NCBI RefSeq assembly: GCF_025465935.1
Contig: NZ_JANLNV010000051.1
Span: 43,315-107,314, forward strand
Length of the DNA: 64,000 nucleotides
Direction: 5' to 3'
Source: Pseudomonas sp. 7P_10.2_Bac1
GTDB taxonomy: Bacteria > Pseudomonadota > Gammaproteobacteria > Pseudomonadales > Pseudomonadaceae
Numbering within the stretch: the stretch's first letter is position 1; every line of letters starts with the position of its first letter. Below are positions 35,739 through 44,074 of the stretch, piece after piece. The notes below the pieces were generated by a model. That model was given only the letters and a program-made list of their open reading frames with translations. It did no database searches and was not told the DNA's origin. The translations under genes and the position numbers were made by a program.

Positions 35739-37963
35739 TTGTCCGTTACGTTTTCTAGAGTGGATGAGGCGACACGACGACGCTGGATTAAGTTGCGCGC
35801 CTCCATGAGCGTGGCTTGAAACAGGGCATAGAGACCGCGCCCGCCAATGCGGGTCACGGCGCGCAAGGCCACCACTGGCGTATCGATCTGGCCGTGGCCC
35901 CACGTAGACGCCCAGGTATCGGCACGTGAAAACGTCAGACGGACCCATTCGCTCTGCTGTCGCAAACTCAATTGATCAAACTGCAAGCCGAGCAGAGAGC
36001 CGCGGCTAAACACAATATTGGCGGGGAAGACGCTGGGGTGATTGTCTTTGAACAGCGACAGCTGCACGCGCGCGCCTTGGGGCACGCTGACCCCTTCGGG
36101 CAAGCGCATCCCCATGCCCTTTTGCGAAAAATCCTGGGTCACGCCTTCGATGACGCGACCATCAGCCAAGGTCAATAGCGCCGGCAGTTCGGCTGCCACC
36201 CGCGGCTCTGAACGTATCTGACGGGTCTCACTGGCGACCGCCACGGCAGCGCTGGTAATGATCAGGTTATAGACCGTCCACACCAGGTTGATCAGCAAGG
36301 TGATCACCGAGCCTTCATGCCCCAGTGCCAGTTGCACCAGGCCGAAAATCATCCCCGCCAGGTTGAGCGCCAGCAGCACGATATAAGGCCGGGCAAGCTT
36401 CCAGTCGAAGTAAGTCTGGTCGATGATCCCGCCCTTGTTGGTGACGTTGAAACCACCAAACTTGGGGCGCACCAGCGCCGTCAGCACCGGCCCCATGATG
36501 TACCAGGCCAGTACCGTCTCGTACACCTCGTTCCAGAACGAGTGGCGGAAGCGCCCTTGGATGGCCGAGTTGGTCAAGCTGGCGTGGAAGATGTGCGGCA
36601 GCGCATAGGCCATGATCATCAAGCCGGAGGCATGAAAGATCTGCGCACCAAAAAACAGATACGCCAACGGCGCGGTCAAGAACACCAGCCGCGGCAAACC
36701 ATAAAAAAAGTGCAGCATGGCGTTGAGGTAGCACAGGCGCTGCCCCAGCTTTAAGCCCTTGCCGAACAACGGGTTGTCGGTACGAAAAATCTGCGCCATG
36801 CCCCGTGCCCAACGGATCCGCTGGTTGATATGCCGCGACAGACTCTCCGTGGCCAGACCAGCCGCCTGGGGGATCGCCAGATACGCGGTGTTGTAGCCCG
36901 CGCGGTTGAGTTTGAGCGCGGTGTGGGCGTCTTCGGTCACGGTTTCTACCGCAACCCCGCCGACTTCCATCAACGGGCCACGGCGCAACACTGCACACGA
37001 GCCACAAAAGAAAGTGGCGTTCCACAGGTCGTTGCCATCCTGCACCAGCCCATAGAACAGCTCGCCCTCGTTTGGCACCGAGCGGAAGGTGTTGAGGTTC
37101 TTCTCGAACGGATCTGGCGAAAAGAAGAAGTGCGGCGTCTGCAACATCGACAGCTTGGGGTCCTTGAGGAACCAGCCGATGCTGATTTGCAGAAACGAGC
37201 GAGTCGGCACGTGGTCGGCATCGAAAAAGGCCACATACTCGCCGCTGGTCACCTTCAAGGCTTCGTTGAGGTTGCCAGCCTTGGCGAAACGGTTGTTGTC
37301 ACGGGCAATGTAGTTGACATTGATCTGCTCACAGAACTCACGAAAGTCCTGGCGATTGCCGTCGTCAAGCACATGGACCCGCAGCTTGTCCTTGGGCCAG
37401 TCCATAGCCTGGGCTGCAAAAATTGTCAGCTTCACGATTTCCAGCGCTTCGTTGTAGGTCGGGATAAATACGTCTACAACCGGCCATTCACTGGGCGGCG
37501 CCTTGAGCAACACGGGCTGGCGCCGCAACGGCCAGGCCGTTTGCAGATAACCGAAAATCAACACGGCCAGGGCATAGAGCTCGGCCAGCACCAAGCCGTA
37601 ACCGAACGCAATGTCGAGCCAGCTTTCAAAGTCCAGGGTCGAGGTCACGCGCCAGTACATGTAACGCAACGAAGCGGTCAGTGACAGGGCGATCAGGATC
37701 AACACCGTCAGGCGTCCCGGTATCTTGCGCACTATCAGCGCCACGATGAAACAGCTCAGGGCGAAGGTGCACTGCGCATAAAAATCAAAGGGCGCGATGA
37801 TGACAAATATCCCCAGCACGGCGCATAACAGCGCGACGCCAACGCCCAGCATGCGTCGCAACCCGGGCGGCCATTGCTCGATACGATCTGAAAAAGACCG
37901 GGCCAAACGCTGAGTCCTGTTGGATTCAGTCGCGCTTGAAGGCTCTTCGCTCGTGTTGATCAC
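35735..37963 (-). CDS. bcsA: BcsA/WssB: cellulose synthase catalytic subunit with PilZ domain
   Basis: 742 residues from a GTG at 37963 that overlaps the preceding stop (GTGA). Inner-membrane helices flank a family 2 glycosyltransferase domain with DDGN (200-203), DAD (248-250), TED (343-345) and QRIRW (381-385). A C-terminal PilZ domain carries RSEPR (584-588) and DFSQKG (611-616), the two motifs that bind cyclic di-GMP, so the enzyme should be activated by that messenger. It polymerises UDP-glucose to beta-1,4-glucan. All key motifs are intact. Confidence 0.95.
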   Translation of the reverse strand: MINTSEEPSSATESNRTQRLARSFSDRIEQWPPGLRRMLGVGVALLCAVLGIFVIIAPFDFYAQCTFALSCFIVALIVRKIPGRLTVLILIALSLTASLRYMYWRVTSTLDFESWLDIAFGYGLVLAELYALAVLIFGYLQTAWPLRRQPVLLKAPPSEWPVVDVFIPTYNEALEIVKLTIFAAQAMDWPKDKLRVHVLDDGNRQDFREFCEQINVNYIARDNNRFAKAGNLNEALKVTSGEYVAFFDADHVPTRSFLQISIGWFLKDPKLSMLQTPHFFFSPDPFEKNLNTFRSVPNEGELFYGLVQDGNDLWNATFFCGSCAVLRRGPLMEVGGVAVETVTEDAHTALKLNRAGYNTAYLAIPQAAGLATESLSRHINQRIRWARGMAQIFRTDNPLFGKGLKLGQRLCYLNAMLHFFYGLPRLVFLTAPLAYLFFGAQIFHASGLMIMAYALPHIFHASLTNSAIQGRFRHSFWNEVYETVLAWYIMGPVLTALVRPKFGGFNVTNKGGIIDQTYFDWKLARPYIVLLALNLAGMIFGLVQLALGHEGSVITLLINLVWTVYNLIITSAAVAVASETRQIRSEPRVAAELPALLTLADGRVIEGVTQDFSQKGMGMRLPEGVSVPQGARVQLSLFKDNHPSVFPANIVFSRGSLLGLQFDQLSLRQQSEWVRLTFSRADTWASTWGHGQIDTPVVALRAVTRIGGRGLYALFQATLMEARNLIQRRRVASSTLENVTDK

Positions 37964-39213
37964 TGGGCTGCAACCCCTTGAGAAGATGAGGCTGCAAACC
38001 GGGATTTAAGTATTTGCGACAAAAGCACCACGTCTTCGCACGCGGGGGAAAGCTCAGCCTGCGCCATGGGATTACGCCCATAGGCCAGCACCTCGCCCAA
38101 AGCGTTGTCCAGCGCCACAACCGCCAAAAGCTGATCGCCAAGGCGTCGCTTTAGAACTTGCAGCATGTCTCTGGAAAATTCGCGACTGGCATCAAATTGG
38201 TTCACCACATGACTGCAGCGCGAATACGCCGGACGAACATCAGCAGTGCCCAGCAGATGTTCGATTGAGTCGAGGGTGATAAAACTGGCGGCATCGGCGG
38301 TGCTGACAATCAGCACTTCATCGGCTACATCCAGAGCTTGCGCCAACGACCGAGTGGAACCGGTAGGGGTGTCGAGCACCACAACATCGTTTTCATTCAG
38401 GTCCATGCTGTCCAGTTGGCGAGCCAACCAATGCCGGTCTTCACGCATCTCTTGCATCAGTGCGTGATGTTCGTCTTCACTCAACACGCCATAAGGCAGC
38501 AACAAGGCATCATCAAAACCCTGCTGCAACCGGTCGTTCAAACCCTGCTGCGCCCCATTCAGGCTACCGAGACCTGACACGCTGTGCTCGACACCCAGGT
38601 GGTAATGCAAGGCGTTTTGCGGGTCCAGGTCGATGGCCAGGGTCCGGCCCCCCTCCAGACGCAAGCAACTGGCCAGCCCTGCCCCCAAAGTGGTTTTACC
38701 GACCCCACCCTTGAACGAAATCAGCGCCACAATGTGAGCCTTGCATTTGGCCGGACGGCCTCGAGCGGCGGCCTGGCGTAACGCCTCACCGGCCAGGGCC
38801 TGCTCCTCAGCCTGACGGGCCTGCACCACTTCAGCGAGCAGATTGCGCAATTGGCTTGGCGCGGTCACAGGCGCAACCGGCGTTTCTTGAGCTTCTGAAG
38901 CTTTTGCAGATTCTGGCGCTTGCGGGGTCGGCGCAGCAGCCTGCGGGTCAACAGACGGCGTTACCCGAGACTCAACTTCGATGGCCTTCTGAGGTTCGGG
39001 CAACGACTCACTGAACGGCTCTTGCACCGGTGCCTCCACAAGTTCTTCAACGATAGATGGGGCAGGCACCGCTTCAGGGCCGACAAGGGCTTTGTCGGGG
39101 GCCGGGACGGGTTGGTTTTCTTTGAAATCGGCCTGACTTTCGAACTCGTGATAACTGCCAGCGCTTGCTCCGAATCGACTGAAAAGATTCGAAATGTCAT
39201 CTGTACGATTCAT
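37960..39213 (-). CDS. wssA: WssA/BcsQ-type MinD-like ATPase with N-terminal extension
   Basis: 417 residues from the ATG at 39213 (the frame also opens at 39231). The first ~25 residues contain DDISNLFSRFG followed by a Tyr-Glu rich stretch, resembling the short BcsR/BcsP-type proteins. A Pro/Glu/Ala-rich linker (about 30-125) leads to a ParA/MinD ATPase domain with the deviant Walker A SFKGGVGKTTLG, LAIDLDPQNAL and VVLDTPTG. Such proteins localise or regulate the synthase, often at a pole. It is the first operon gene. The N-terminal assignment is by motif only. Confidence 0.85.
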   Translation of the reverse strand: MNRTDDISNLFSRFGASAGSYHEFESQADFKENQPVPAPDKALVGPEAVPAPSIVEELVEAPVQEPFSESLPEPQKAIEVESRVTPSVDPQAAAPTPQAPESAKASEAQETPVAPVTAPSQLRNLLAEVVQARQAEEQALAGEALRQAAARGRPAKCKAHIVALISFKGGVGKTTLGAGLASCLRLEGGRTLAIDLDPQNALHYHLGVEHSVSGLGSLNGAQQGLNDRLQQGFDDALLLPYGVLSEDEHHALMQEMREDRHWLARQLDSMDLNENDVVVLDTPTGSTRSLAQALDVADEVLIVSTADAASFITLDSIEHLLGTADVRPAYSRCSHVVNQFDASREFSRDMLQVLKRRLGDQLLAVVALDNALGEVLAYGRNPMAQAELSPACEDVVLLSQILKSRFAASSSQGVAAQ

Positions 39214-39299
39214 AAAGAATTCCCGTGACACTGGCTTTTTATTAGGAAGTTCTGCTTCACCACACCGATAACCTCAAGCTAGGCCATCAATATGGCATC

Positions 39300-39313
39300 G
39301 TCAATATTTTGAA
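39300..39313 (-). promoter_or_regulatory. FleQ-like box upstream of the wss operon (site 1)
   Basis: GTCAATATTTTGAA on the plus strand (TTCAAAATATTGAC on the minus strand) resembles the FleQ consensus GTCANTAAATTGAC. It is 87 nt upstream of the wssA start and matches the second box at 12 of 14 positions. FleQ is a cyclic-di-GMP-responsive regulator of Pseudomonas exopolysaccharide genes. Confidence 0.4.
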
Positions 39314-39362
39314 TATGACAGACCCTAAAACCGACCTCCAATTAAAAAAAATCATCCAGTTC

Positions 39363-39376
39363 GTCATTATTTTGAC
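39363..39376 (-). promoter_or_regulatory. FleQ-like box upstream of the wss operon (site 2)
   Basis: GTCATTATTTTGAC (minus strand GTCAAAATAATGAC) has perfect GTCA/TGAC arms spaced as in FleQ boxes. It is 63 bp further upstream than site 1, and a weaker half-match ending in TTGAC lies at 39386-39399. The whole region is unusually AT-rich for this genome. Confidence 0.45.
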
Positions 39377-39483
39377 ATTTTCATTTTTTCAAAATTGACA
39401 TCCATACACGCCCAGCGCACCGCATAACCGCCCGCTGGGCTGGAGCCCGCGAAAACTGTGGAGGTGTCGTCAAAAAGAGGCAT

Positions 39484-39642
39484 ATGGATGAAATGAGCGT
39501 TATCTCACCGCCGTTACACAAATGCGGCACAGGATTGACAGAGTTGATCACCGCCTGGCACTGCAAACGCGTCCATATCCGCAGAGAGCGTGGTTCTAAA
39601 GTGCTGATAATCAAGCGCTTTTCGGCCTTACTAGAGCATTAA
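39484..39642 (+). CDS. Possible small protein (52 residues), unrecognised
   Basis: An ATG at 39484 lies 4 nt after an AGAGG sequence and opens a 52-codon frame rich in basic residues (TAWHCKRVHIRRERGSK, VLIIKRFSALLEH). There is no signal peptide or known motif. The short spacing and lack of neighbours make this only a candidate; a longer frame on the other strand overlaps it. Confidence 0.25.
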   Translation: MDEMSVISPPLHKCGTGLTELITAWHCKRVHIRRERGSKVLIIKRFSALLEH

Positions 39643-39976
39643 CCTCAGGCTACCGCTGAAAAATCATCGGCCGGGTTTAGTCGCGATTGCTACTTGCCAC
39701 GTGGACACCTTCGCGTGCGTCATCCCTGGGGGCGTCTACTAGACCAAGCGTCAGGCTTATTGCGCAGCCTGTAGGCCTGCGTATCGCACTTTGCGACTGC
39801 CAAGGAGGTACACCAAATAAGTGATCTGCAGTGAATAGGGCGACGAAAACGCCGTTGAACGGTGCGCCATTACCGACGCCAACCTCAACAGGATTTGCGT
39901 CGTATCTGGGTTGGGTTATGACATTTATGCGGAGGGCAATCTGACGCTTTTAGAGGACGATGTTAAATCGCAGACA
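39643..39976. other. Intergenic stretch without recognised gene
   Basis: Within this 330-nt stretch I see no coding gene. There is an AAGGAGG at 39802 with no suitable start codon behind it and a 57-codon open frame (39839-40009) lacking any ATG; it could be the remains of a decayed gene. The adjacent FleQ-like boxes and tRNA terminator are the only readable signals nearby. Confidence 0.5.
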
Positions 39977-40009
39977 ACAAAAAAGGGCCCACCTTTCGGT
40001 GAGCCCTTC
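39977..40009 (-). terminator. Intrinsic terminator of tRNA-Val
   Basis: On the minus strand the stem GGGCTCACC/GGTGGGCCC with a GAAA loop is followed by TTTTTT. It lies 28 nt downstream of the tRNA. Confidence 0.8.
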
Positions 40010-40037
40010 TAGACCGCCCAGCAGAGCGGATTTTGTT

Positions 40038-40114
40038 TGGTAGGCGCGATTGGACTCGAACCAACGACCCCCACCATGTCAAGGTGGTGCTCTAACCAAC
40101 TGAGCTACGTGCCT
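40038..40114 (-). tRNA. tRNA-Val (GAC)
   Basis: 77 nt including encoded CCA. Minus strand shows GTAGCTCAGTTGGTTAGAGC (D arm), anticodon loop TTGACAT with GAC, and GTTCGAGTCC in the T arm. The acceptor arms AGGCACG and CGCGCCT leave an A-C mismatch at pair 5:68. It is a single gene with its own promoter and terminator. Confidence 0.95.
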
Positions 40115-40127
40115 GCTGTGGGGTCGC

Positions 40128-40155
40128 ATTCTATAGATTTGCGGAGGGGTGTCAA
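40128..40155 (-). promoter_or_regulatory. Sigma-70 promoter of tRNA-Val
   Basis: Minus strand TTGACA, 16-nt spacer, TAGAAT, then GCGACCCC (GC-rich discriminator). It ends 14 nt before the tRNA. Confidence 0.7.
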
Positions 40156-40298
40156 CACCTTTTTTGCAGCTAACCCCATGAATAGTCGAAATTTTTATTT
40201 TCATCCCGAAAATACGCAATTGGCGCTGGCTGGCGGGTGGATTTCAACTGAGGTAGCATCGAACTCACTCGTAAAAAATATAAAACAGAGGTTGCAGA

Positions 40299-41582
40299 AT
40301 GGCGAACACACCTTATCCCCAGTCCTACTATGCGGCTTCGGCTAATCCGGCGCCGGAGCGCCCTGCCCTGCAGGATGAGGTTGAAACGGATGTCTGTGTG
40401 ATCGGCGCCGGTTACACCGGGTTGTCGAGTGCTCTGTTTCTTCTCGAGAGCGGTTTCAAGGTCACGGTATTAGAGGCGGCCAAAGTGGGGTTTGGCGCGT
40501 CGGGACGTAACGGCGGCCAGATCGTTAACAGTTATAGCCGCGACATTGATGTGATTGAACGCACGGTCGGCGCCAAACAAGCCCAACTGCTGGGCCAGAT
40601 GGCGTTTGAGGGCGGCAGGATTATTCGCGAGCGCGTTGCCAAGTATCAGATCCAGTGCGATTTGAAAGACGGCGGTGTGTTTGCCGCCATCACCAGCAAA
40701 CAAATGGGCCACCTCGAAGCGCAGAAGAAGCTTTGGGAACGCTTTGGCAACACCCAACTGGAGTTGCTGGACAAGCGCCGTATTGGCGAAGTAGTTGCCT
40801 GCGATCTTTATCAGGGCGGCTTGCTGGACATGAGCGGCGGGCATATTCACCCGCTCAATCTGGCGCTGGGCGAAGCCGCTGCAGTGGAGTCCCTGGGCGC
40901 AAAGATCTACGAGCAGTCGCCCGCCGTGCGCATCGAACGTGGCGCCAGCCCGGTGGTGCATACACCGCAGGGTAAAGTCCGGGCCAAGTTCATCATCGTC
41001 GCGGGCAATGCCTATCTGGGCAATCTAGTGCCCGAACTGGCGTCCAAATCCATGCCGTGTGGCACGCAAGTCATCACCACGGAACCGCTGGGCGACGCGC
41101 TGGCCAAAACGCTGCTACCTCAGGATTACTGCGTCGAGGATTGTAACTATTTGCTCGACTACTATCGCCTGTCTGGCGACAAGCGCCTGATCTTCGGCGG
41201 TGGCGTGGTATACGGCGCGCGCGATCCGGCCAATATCGAAGCAATCATCCGACCGAAAATGCTCAAGGCGTTCCCGCAACTCAAGGACGTGAAAATTGAT
41301 TACGCGTGGACGGGTAACTTCCTGCTGACGCTGTCACGCTTGCCGCAGGTCGGGCGTATTGGCGACAACATTTATTACTCCCAAGGCTGCAGCGGGCACG
41401 GAGTCACGTATACGCATCTGGCAGGCAAGGTGCTGTCCGAAGCATTGCGCGGTCAAGCCGAGCGTTTTGATGCATTTGCTGACTTGCCGCACTACCCATT
41501 CCCGGGCGGGCAATTGCTGCGCACGCCGCTGACTGCACTGGGCGCCTGGTACTACAGCTTGCGCGACAAGTTCGGGTTTTAA
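40299..41582 (+). CDS. puuB: Gamma-glutamylputrescine oxidoreductase (PuuB-type FAD oxidase)
   Basis: 427 residues, a DAO-type flavoprotein with the N-terminal dinucleotide-binding motif VCVIGAGYTGLSSALFLLE, the GFGASGRNGGQIVNSY block and the C-terminal YSQGCSGHGVTYTHLAGK. It oxidises gamma-glutamylputrescine to the aldehyde, releasing H2O2 and ammonia, the step after gamma-glutamyl ligation. Here it is a lone gene, while a synthetase-like gene is about 18 kb away, so both are probably co-regulated at a distance if they act in one pathway. The ATG at 40299 is preceded by AGGTTGCAGA. Confidence 0.9.
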   Translation: MANTPYPQSYYAASANPAPERPALQDEVETDVCVIGAGYTGLSSALFLLESGFKVTVLEAAKVGFGASGRNGGQIVNSYSRDIDVIERTVGAKQAQLLGQMAFEGGRIIRERVAKYQIQCDLKDGGVFAAITSKQMGHLEAQKKLWERFGNTQLELLDKRRIGEVVACDLYQGGLLDMSGGHIHPLNLALGEAAAVESLGAKIYEQSPAVRIERGASPVVHTPQGKVRAKFIIVAGNAYLGNLVPELASKSMPCGTQVITTEPLGDALAKTLLPQDYCVEDCNYLLDYYRLSGDKRLIFGGGVVYGARDPANIEAIIRPKMLKAFPQLKDVKIDYAWTGNFLLTLSRLPQVGRIGDNIYYSQGCSGHGVTYTHLAGKVLSEALRGQAERFDAFADLPHYPFPGGQLLRTPLTALGAWYYSLRDKFGF

Positions 41583-41689
41583 ACAGGGTTTGTGCCTGAC
41601 CAAGCCCGGCAGGACGCCGGGTTAGCCGCACGGCCACGGATGGCCGTGTGCTCCAAGTGGTAGGGGCAAGCGCGTTGGGTTATTGGTAT

Positions 41690-42367
41690 TTATTGCTGCG
41701 CTTGCAGGGCCTTGATGGCTTTGCCCGCCGCTTGCTCCTGGCCAAGGCGGGACAAGTCATTAGCCGCTTTTAACCAGCGCTCTTTGTCGACATTCACCGG
41801 CACTTGGTCCGGGGACAAAATCAACACGGCCCAGCTCCCAGCGTCTTTCCATCTGGACTCAAATTTACTGAAGTCCATGATCAGCCTCCGGTCCATGCCT
41901 GCCCGTAGCAGAACGGTTTGCTTATTTCGGTCATAACCCGCCAGCACCGCATAGCGTGGCTCGGTCCAGACCCGGCCTTCCATAAAGCGCACCATCACGG
42001 GATGGCCAGCCGCAACCTGGGTCAACAACGCCGGCAGCGATGGGTCCAGCCGATACACCATGAGCCCGTATTGCCCGGCCAACTGCTCCATGTTGCCCTG
42101 CAACGACGCCTCAGCCTCAGGCAGCTTGAGGGGCTTGGTCAGCAGCCCCGGGGTGATTCTGATGCGCTGTTCACCCAGCATGCTGGCCAATACCTGGGGG
42201 CCACTTTGATGGGCATTACCGCGAAAAAAAGTCCCCCCGTTGAGTTCCACCCGTTCCGGCAGGCGACGCATGCCAGTCTGGTCAACACTGGCACAGCCCA
42301 CAACAGTCACGGCCAGGGCGGCCATCAGCCACAGACGCACCGATCTCAATCCAGTCACTCCCTGCAT
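41690..42367 (-). CDS. Lipoprotein with degenerate C39-peptidase-like domain
   Basis: 225 residues from the ATG at 42367; the open frame runs much further upstream without a plausible signal. A signal peptide ends in a lipobox (TVVGC, Cys25). The rest resembles double-glycine (C39) peptidase domains: TFFRGNAHQSGPQVLASML aligns with the Q-(D/C)-CGP-LA motif, but Ser55 stands where the nucleophile Cys should be, and PRYAVLAGYD has Arg138 in place of the catalytic His. A short helical tail (DLSRLGQEQAAGKAIKAL) follows. The family match is by motif only; if right, the protein is a non-catalytic binding or scaffold lipoprotein. Role unknown. Confidence 0.65.
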   Translation of the reverse strand: MQGVTGLRSVRLWLMAALAVTVVGCASVDQTGMRRLPERVELNGGTFFRGNAHQSGPQVLASMLGEQRIRITPGLLTKPLKLPEAEASLQGNMEQLAGQYGLMVYRLDPSLPALLTQVAAGHPVMVRFMEGRVWTEPRYAVLAGYDRNKQTVLLRAGMDRRLIMDFSKFESRWKDAGSWAVLILSPDQVPVNVDKERWLKAANDLSRLGQEQAAGKAIKALQAQQ

Positions 42368-42587
42368 ACTCCCTCGCTTTGAATGAACACCAGACCGCAA
42401 GGTCTGCCATGGCCGACGATCATAGGGCGCCACTGTCGCAAGGTATAGCCTTAAAGCACAGTGAAAGCGCGTACATAGAGCCAATCGGTTGGTGCAGCAC
42501 GACCTTTGGTCAATAGACTGAAACACTGCCCGCGCTAGACTGTCATCTGAAGTGTGTTTATGCCCGTCGCGGGCAAAGGAGGCACTT

Positions 42588-42755
42588 ATGAGCCCGACAT
42601 TGACCATTATCCTGTTGATCACCGGCTGGCTGACCGTCGCCGCCGCCATGCTCTGGGGCCTGATGCGCATCAGCCGCCATCACCACCCGCAACCCCAGCC
42701 AAAACCGCAACAAAAACCGGCCCAGACGGCTGCCCGAGCCGCCAACGCGCACTAG
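42588..42755 (+). CDS. Small membrane protein (55 residues) with His/Pro/Gln-rich tail
   Basis: An ATG at 42588 follows a perfect AAAGGAGG ribosome site at 7 nt. Residues 5-25 form one membrane helix (LTIILLITGWLTVAAAML), then a short MRISRHHHPQPQPKPQQK cytoplasmic or periplasmic tail. No family recognised. It stands alone between the divergent lipoprotein gene and a hairpin terminator. Confidence 0.65.
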   Translation: MSPTLTIILLITGWLTVAAAMLWGLMRISRHHHPQPQPKPQQKPAQTAARAANAH

Positions 42756-42782
42756 GCTCTGTTCCCGTTTCACAACAGACGC

Positions 42783-42808
42783 GACGAAAGCCCACGCGGG
42801 CTTTCGTC
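42783..42808 (+). terminator. Hairpin terminator after the small membrane protein
   Basis: Perfect 11-bp stem GACGAAAGCCC/GGGCTTTCGTC with an ACGC loop. It lacks a long T-run, so termination strength is uncertain. Confidence 0.5.
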
Positions 42809-42857
42809 CCTACGTCCTGAGCCTTGCAATTGCACAGCAATAGCCCTTGAACGCTGC

Positions 42858-42887
42858 AAAAAAAACCATCCACCCCGAAAAGGATGG
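42858..42887 (-). terminator. Intrinsic terminator of the terC gene
   Basis: On the minus strand CCATCC and GGATGG form a stem, extended by neighbouring bases, followed by eight T residues. Confidence 0.75.
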
Positions 42888-42911
42888 ACGGTTTTGAGTT
42901 GCAACCCGCGA

Positions 42912-43667
42912 TTACTTCGTCAAGGCACCTTGACGTTTTTCCCGCGCTCGCCGCGCGAGGATGTTCAGGGTTTCTACCGTGGCAGAGAACGCCATGGCCG
43001 CGTAAACGTAACCTTTTGGCACATGAGCACCGAAGCCTTCAGCGATCAGGGTCATGCCGATCATGATCAGGAACGCCAGGGCCAGCATCACCACGGTCGG
43101 GTTTTCATTGATGAACTTGGCCAGAGGCTCCGAGGCCAGCAGCATCACCATTACCGCGACCACCACCGCAATCACCATGATCGGCAAGTGCTCGGTCATA
43201 CCGACTGCCGTGACGATGCTGTCGATGGAAAACACCAGGTCGAGCATCAGGATCTGACCGATCGCCGCGGCAAAGCCGACGGCCACCTTGGACGCGACGC
43301 TCTCAGCCTTGTCCTCGGCCTCAGGGCTCATATTGTGGTGAATTTCGCTGGTGGCCTTCCACACCAGGAACAGACCACCGGCGATCAAAATCATGTCCTT
43401 CCAGGAGAAGGCCTGCCCCAGCACTTCAAACACCGGCGTGGTCAGTTGCACGATGTAGGCGATGGTGCTGAGCAAGCCCAGGCGCAGAATCAGCGCCAGG
43501 CCGATACCGATACGCCGGGCCTTGGTGCGAAATTGTTCTGGCAGTTTATTGGTCAAAATCGAGATAAAGATCAGGTTGTCGATCCCCAGCACGACCTCCA
43601 TCACGATGAGCGTGGCCAGTGCAATCCAGGCCGTAGGGCTGACCGCCAGTTCTAAAAGGTATTCCAT
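42912..43667 (-). CDS. TerC-family integral membrane protein
   Basis: 251 residues, with seven or more membrane helices. The [21 protein letters not shown] segment (the conserved Asp-Asn pair) and [18 protein letters not shown] are signature motifs of TerC/YoaE proteins, which have been linked to metal (manganese or tellurite) homeostasis and export. This is the short single-domain form with no CBS domain. It is 30 nt downstream of the small lipoprotein gene and may share its transcript. No yybP-ykoY-type leader is visible upstream. Confidence 0.9.
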   Translation of the reverse strand: MEYLLELAVSPTAWIALATLIVMEVVLGIDNLIFISILTNKLPEQFRTKARRIGIGLALILRLGLLSTIAYIVQLTTPVFEVLGQAFSWKDMILIAGGLFLVWKATSEIHHNMSPEAEDKAESVASKVAVGFAAAIGQILMLDLVFSIDSIVTAVGMTEHLPIMVIAVVVAVMVMLLASEPLAKFINENPTVVMLALAFLIMIGMTLIAEGFGAHVPKGYVYAAMAFSATVETLNILARRAREKRQGALTK

Positions 43668-43697
43668 AGGTGCGTTCTGACTCTTGAGTAAGACAAT

Positions 43698-43940
43698 TTA
43701 AATAGTGTGCGACGTCTCTTTACGCTCTTCTGCCGGCGGCTCTTTTTCAATCAAGCGCCCGCCGGTGGCTTCATTGAGCGCCTGCTCAGCCGCCTTGTGC
43801 GTGTCATCAATGGCCTGCTTGGCAGCCTCAGCGGTTTTACTGAGCATCTGTTGCGCTGCCTTTTCTGCCTGATCACAACCGCTCAACAGCGCCAGTGTTG
43901 CTGCCAACAGCGCGGCATAACCCGCTTTTTGAACGTTCAT
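43698..43940 (-). CDS. Small lipoprotein (80 residues)
   Basis: Signal peptide with lipobox LLSGC (Cys22), then an alanine- and lysine-rich helical region (AEKAAQQMLSKTAEAAKQ, DDTHKAAEQALNEATGG) and an acidic tail. The helical content with few aromatic residues suggests a coiled or amphipathic envelope lipoprotein. Family not recognised beyond that. It is followed closely by terC. Confidence 0.75.
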   Translation of the reverse strand: MNVQKAGYAALLAATLALLSGCDQAEKAAQQMLSKTAEAAKQAIDDTHKAAEQALNEATGGRLIEKEPPAEERKETSHTI

Positions 43941-44074
43941 CGTGGTGCGCCCTCTTTAGCCTGCAGCCAACCCGTGGTTGGCGAATAACGCGGGATTCTA
44001 GAGAGACAGACACTTCAGGAAAATTCGTATTTTTAAGCGTTATACTTCGGTTTTTACGAAGTATTGCAGACCTC

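Noticed and set aside
39839..40012. Open frame of 57 codons before the tRNA-Val terminator
   Set aside because: It has no start codon and runs through the terminator hairpin; at best a remnant.
40037..40345. Plus-strand frame across tRNA-Val and into puuB
   Set aside because: It is the antisense of tRNA-Val in its first part and has no ribosome site; puuB begins in another frame.
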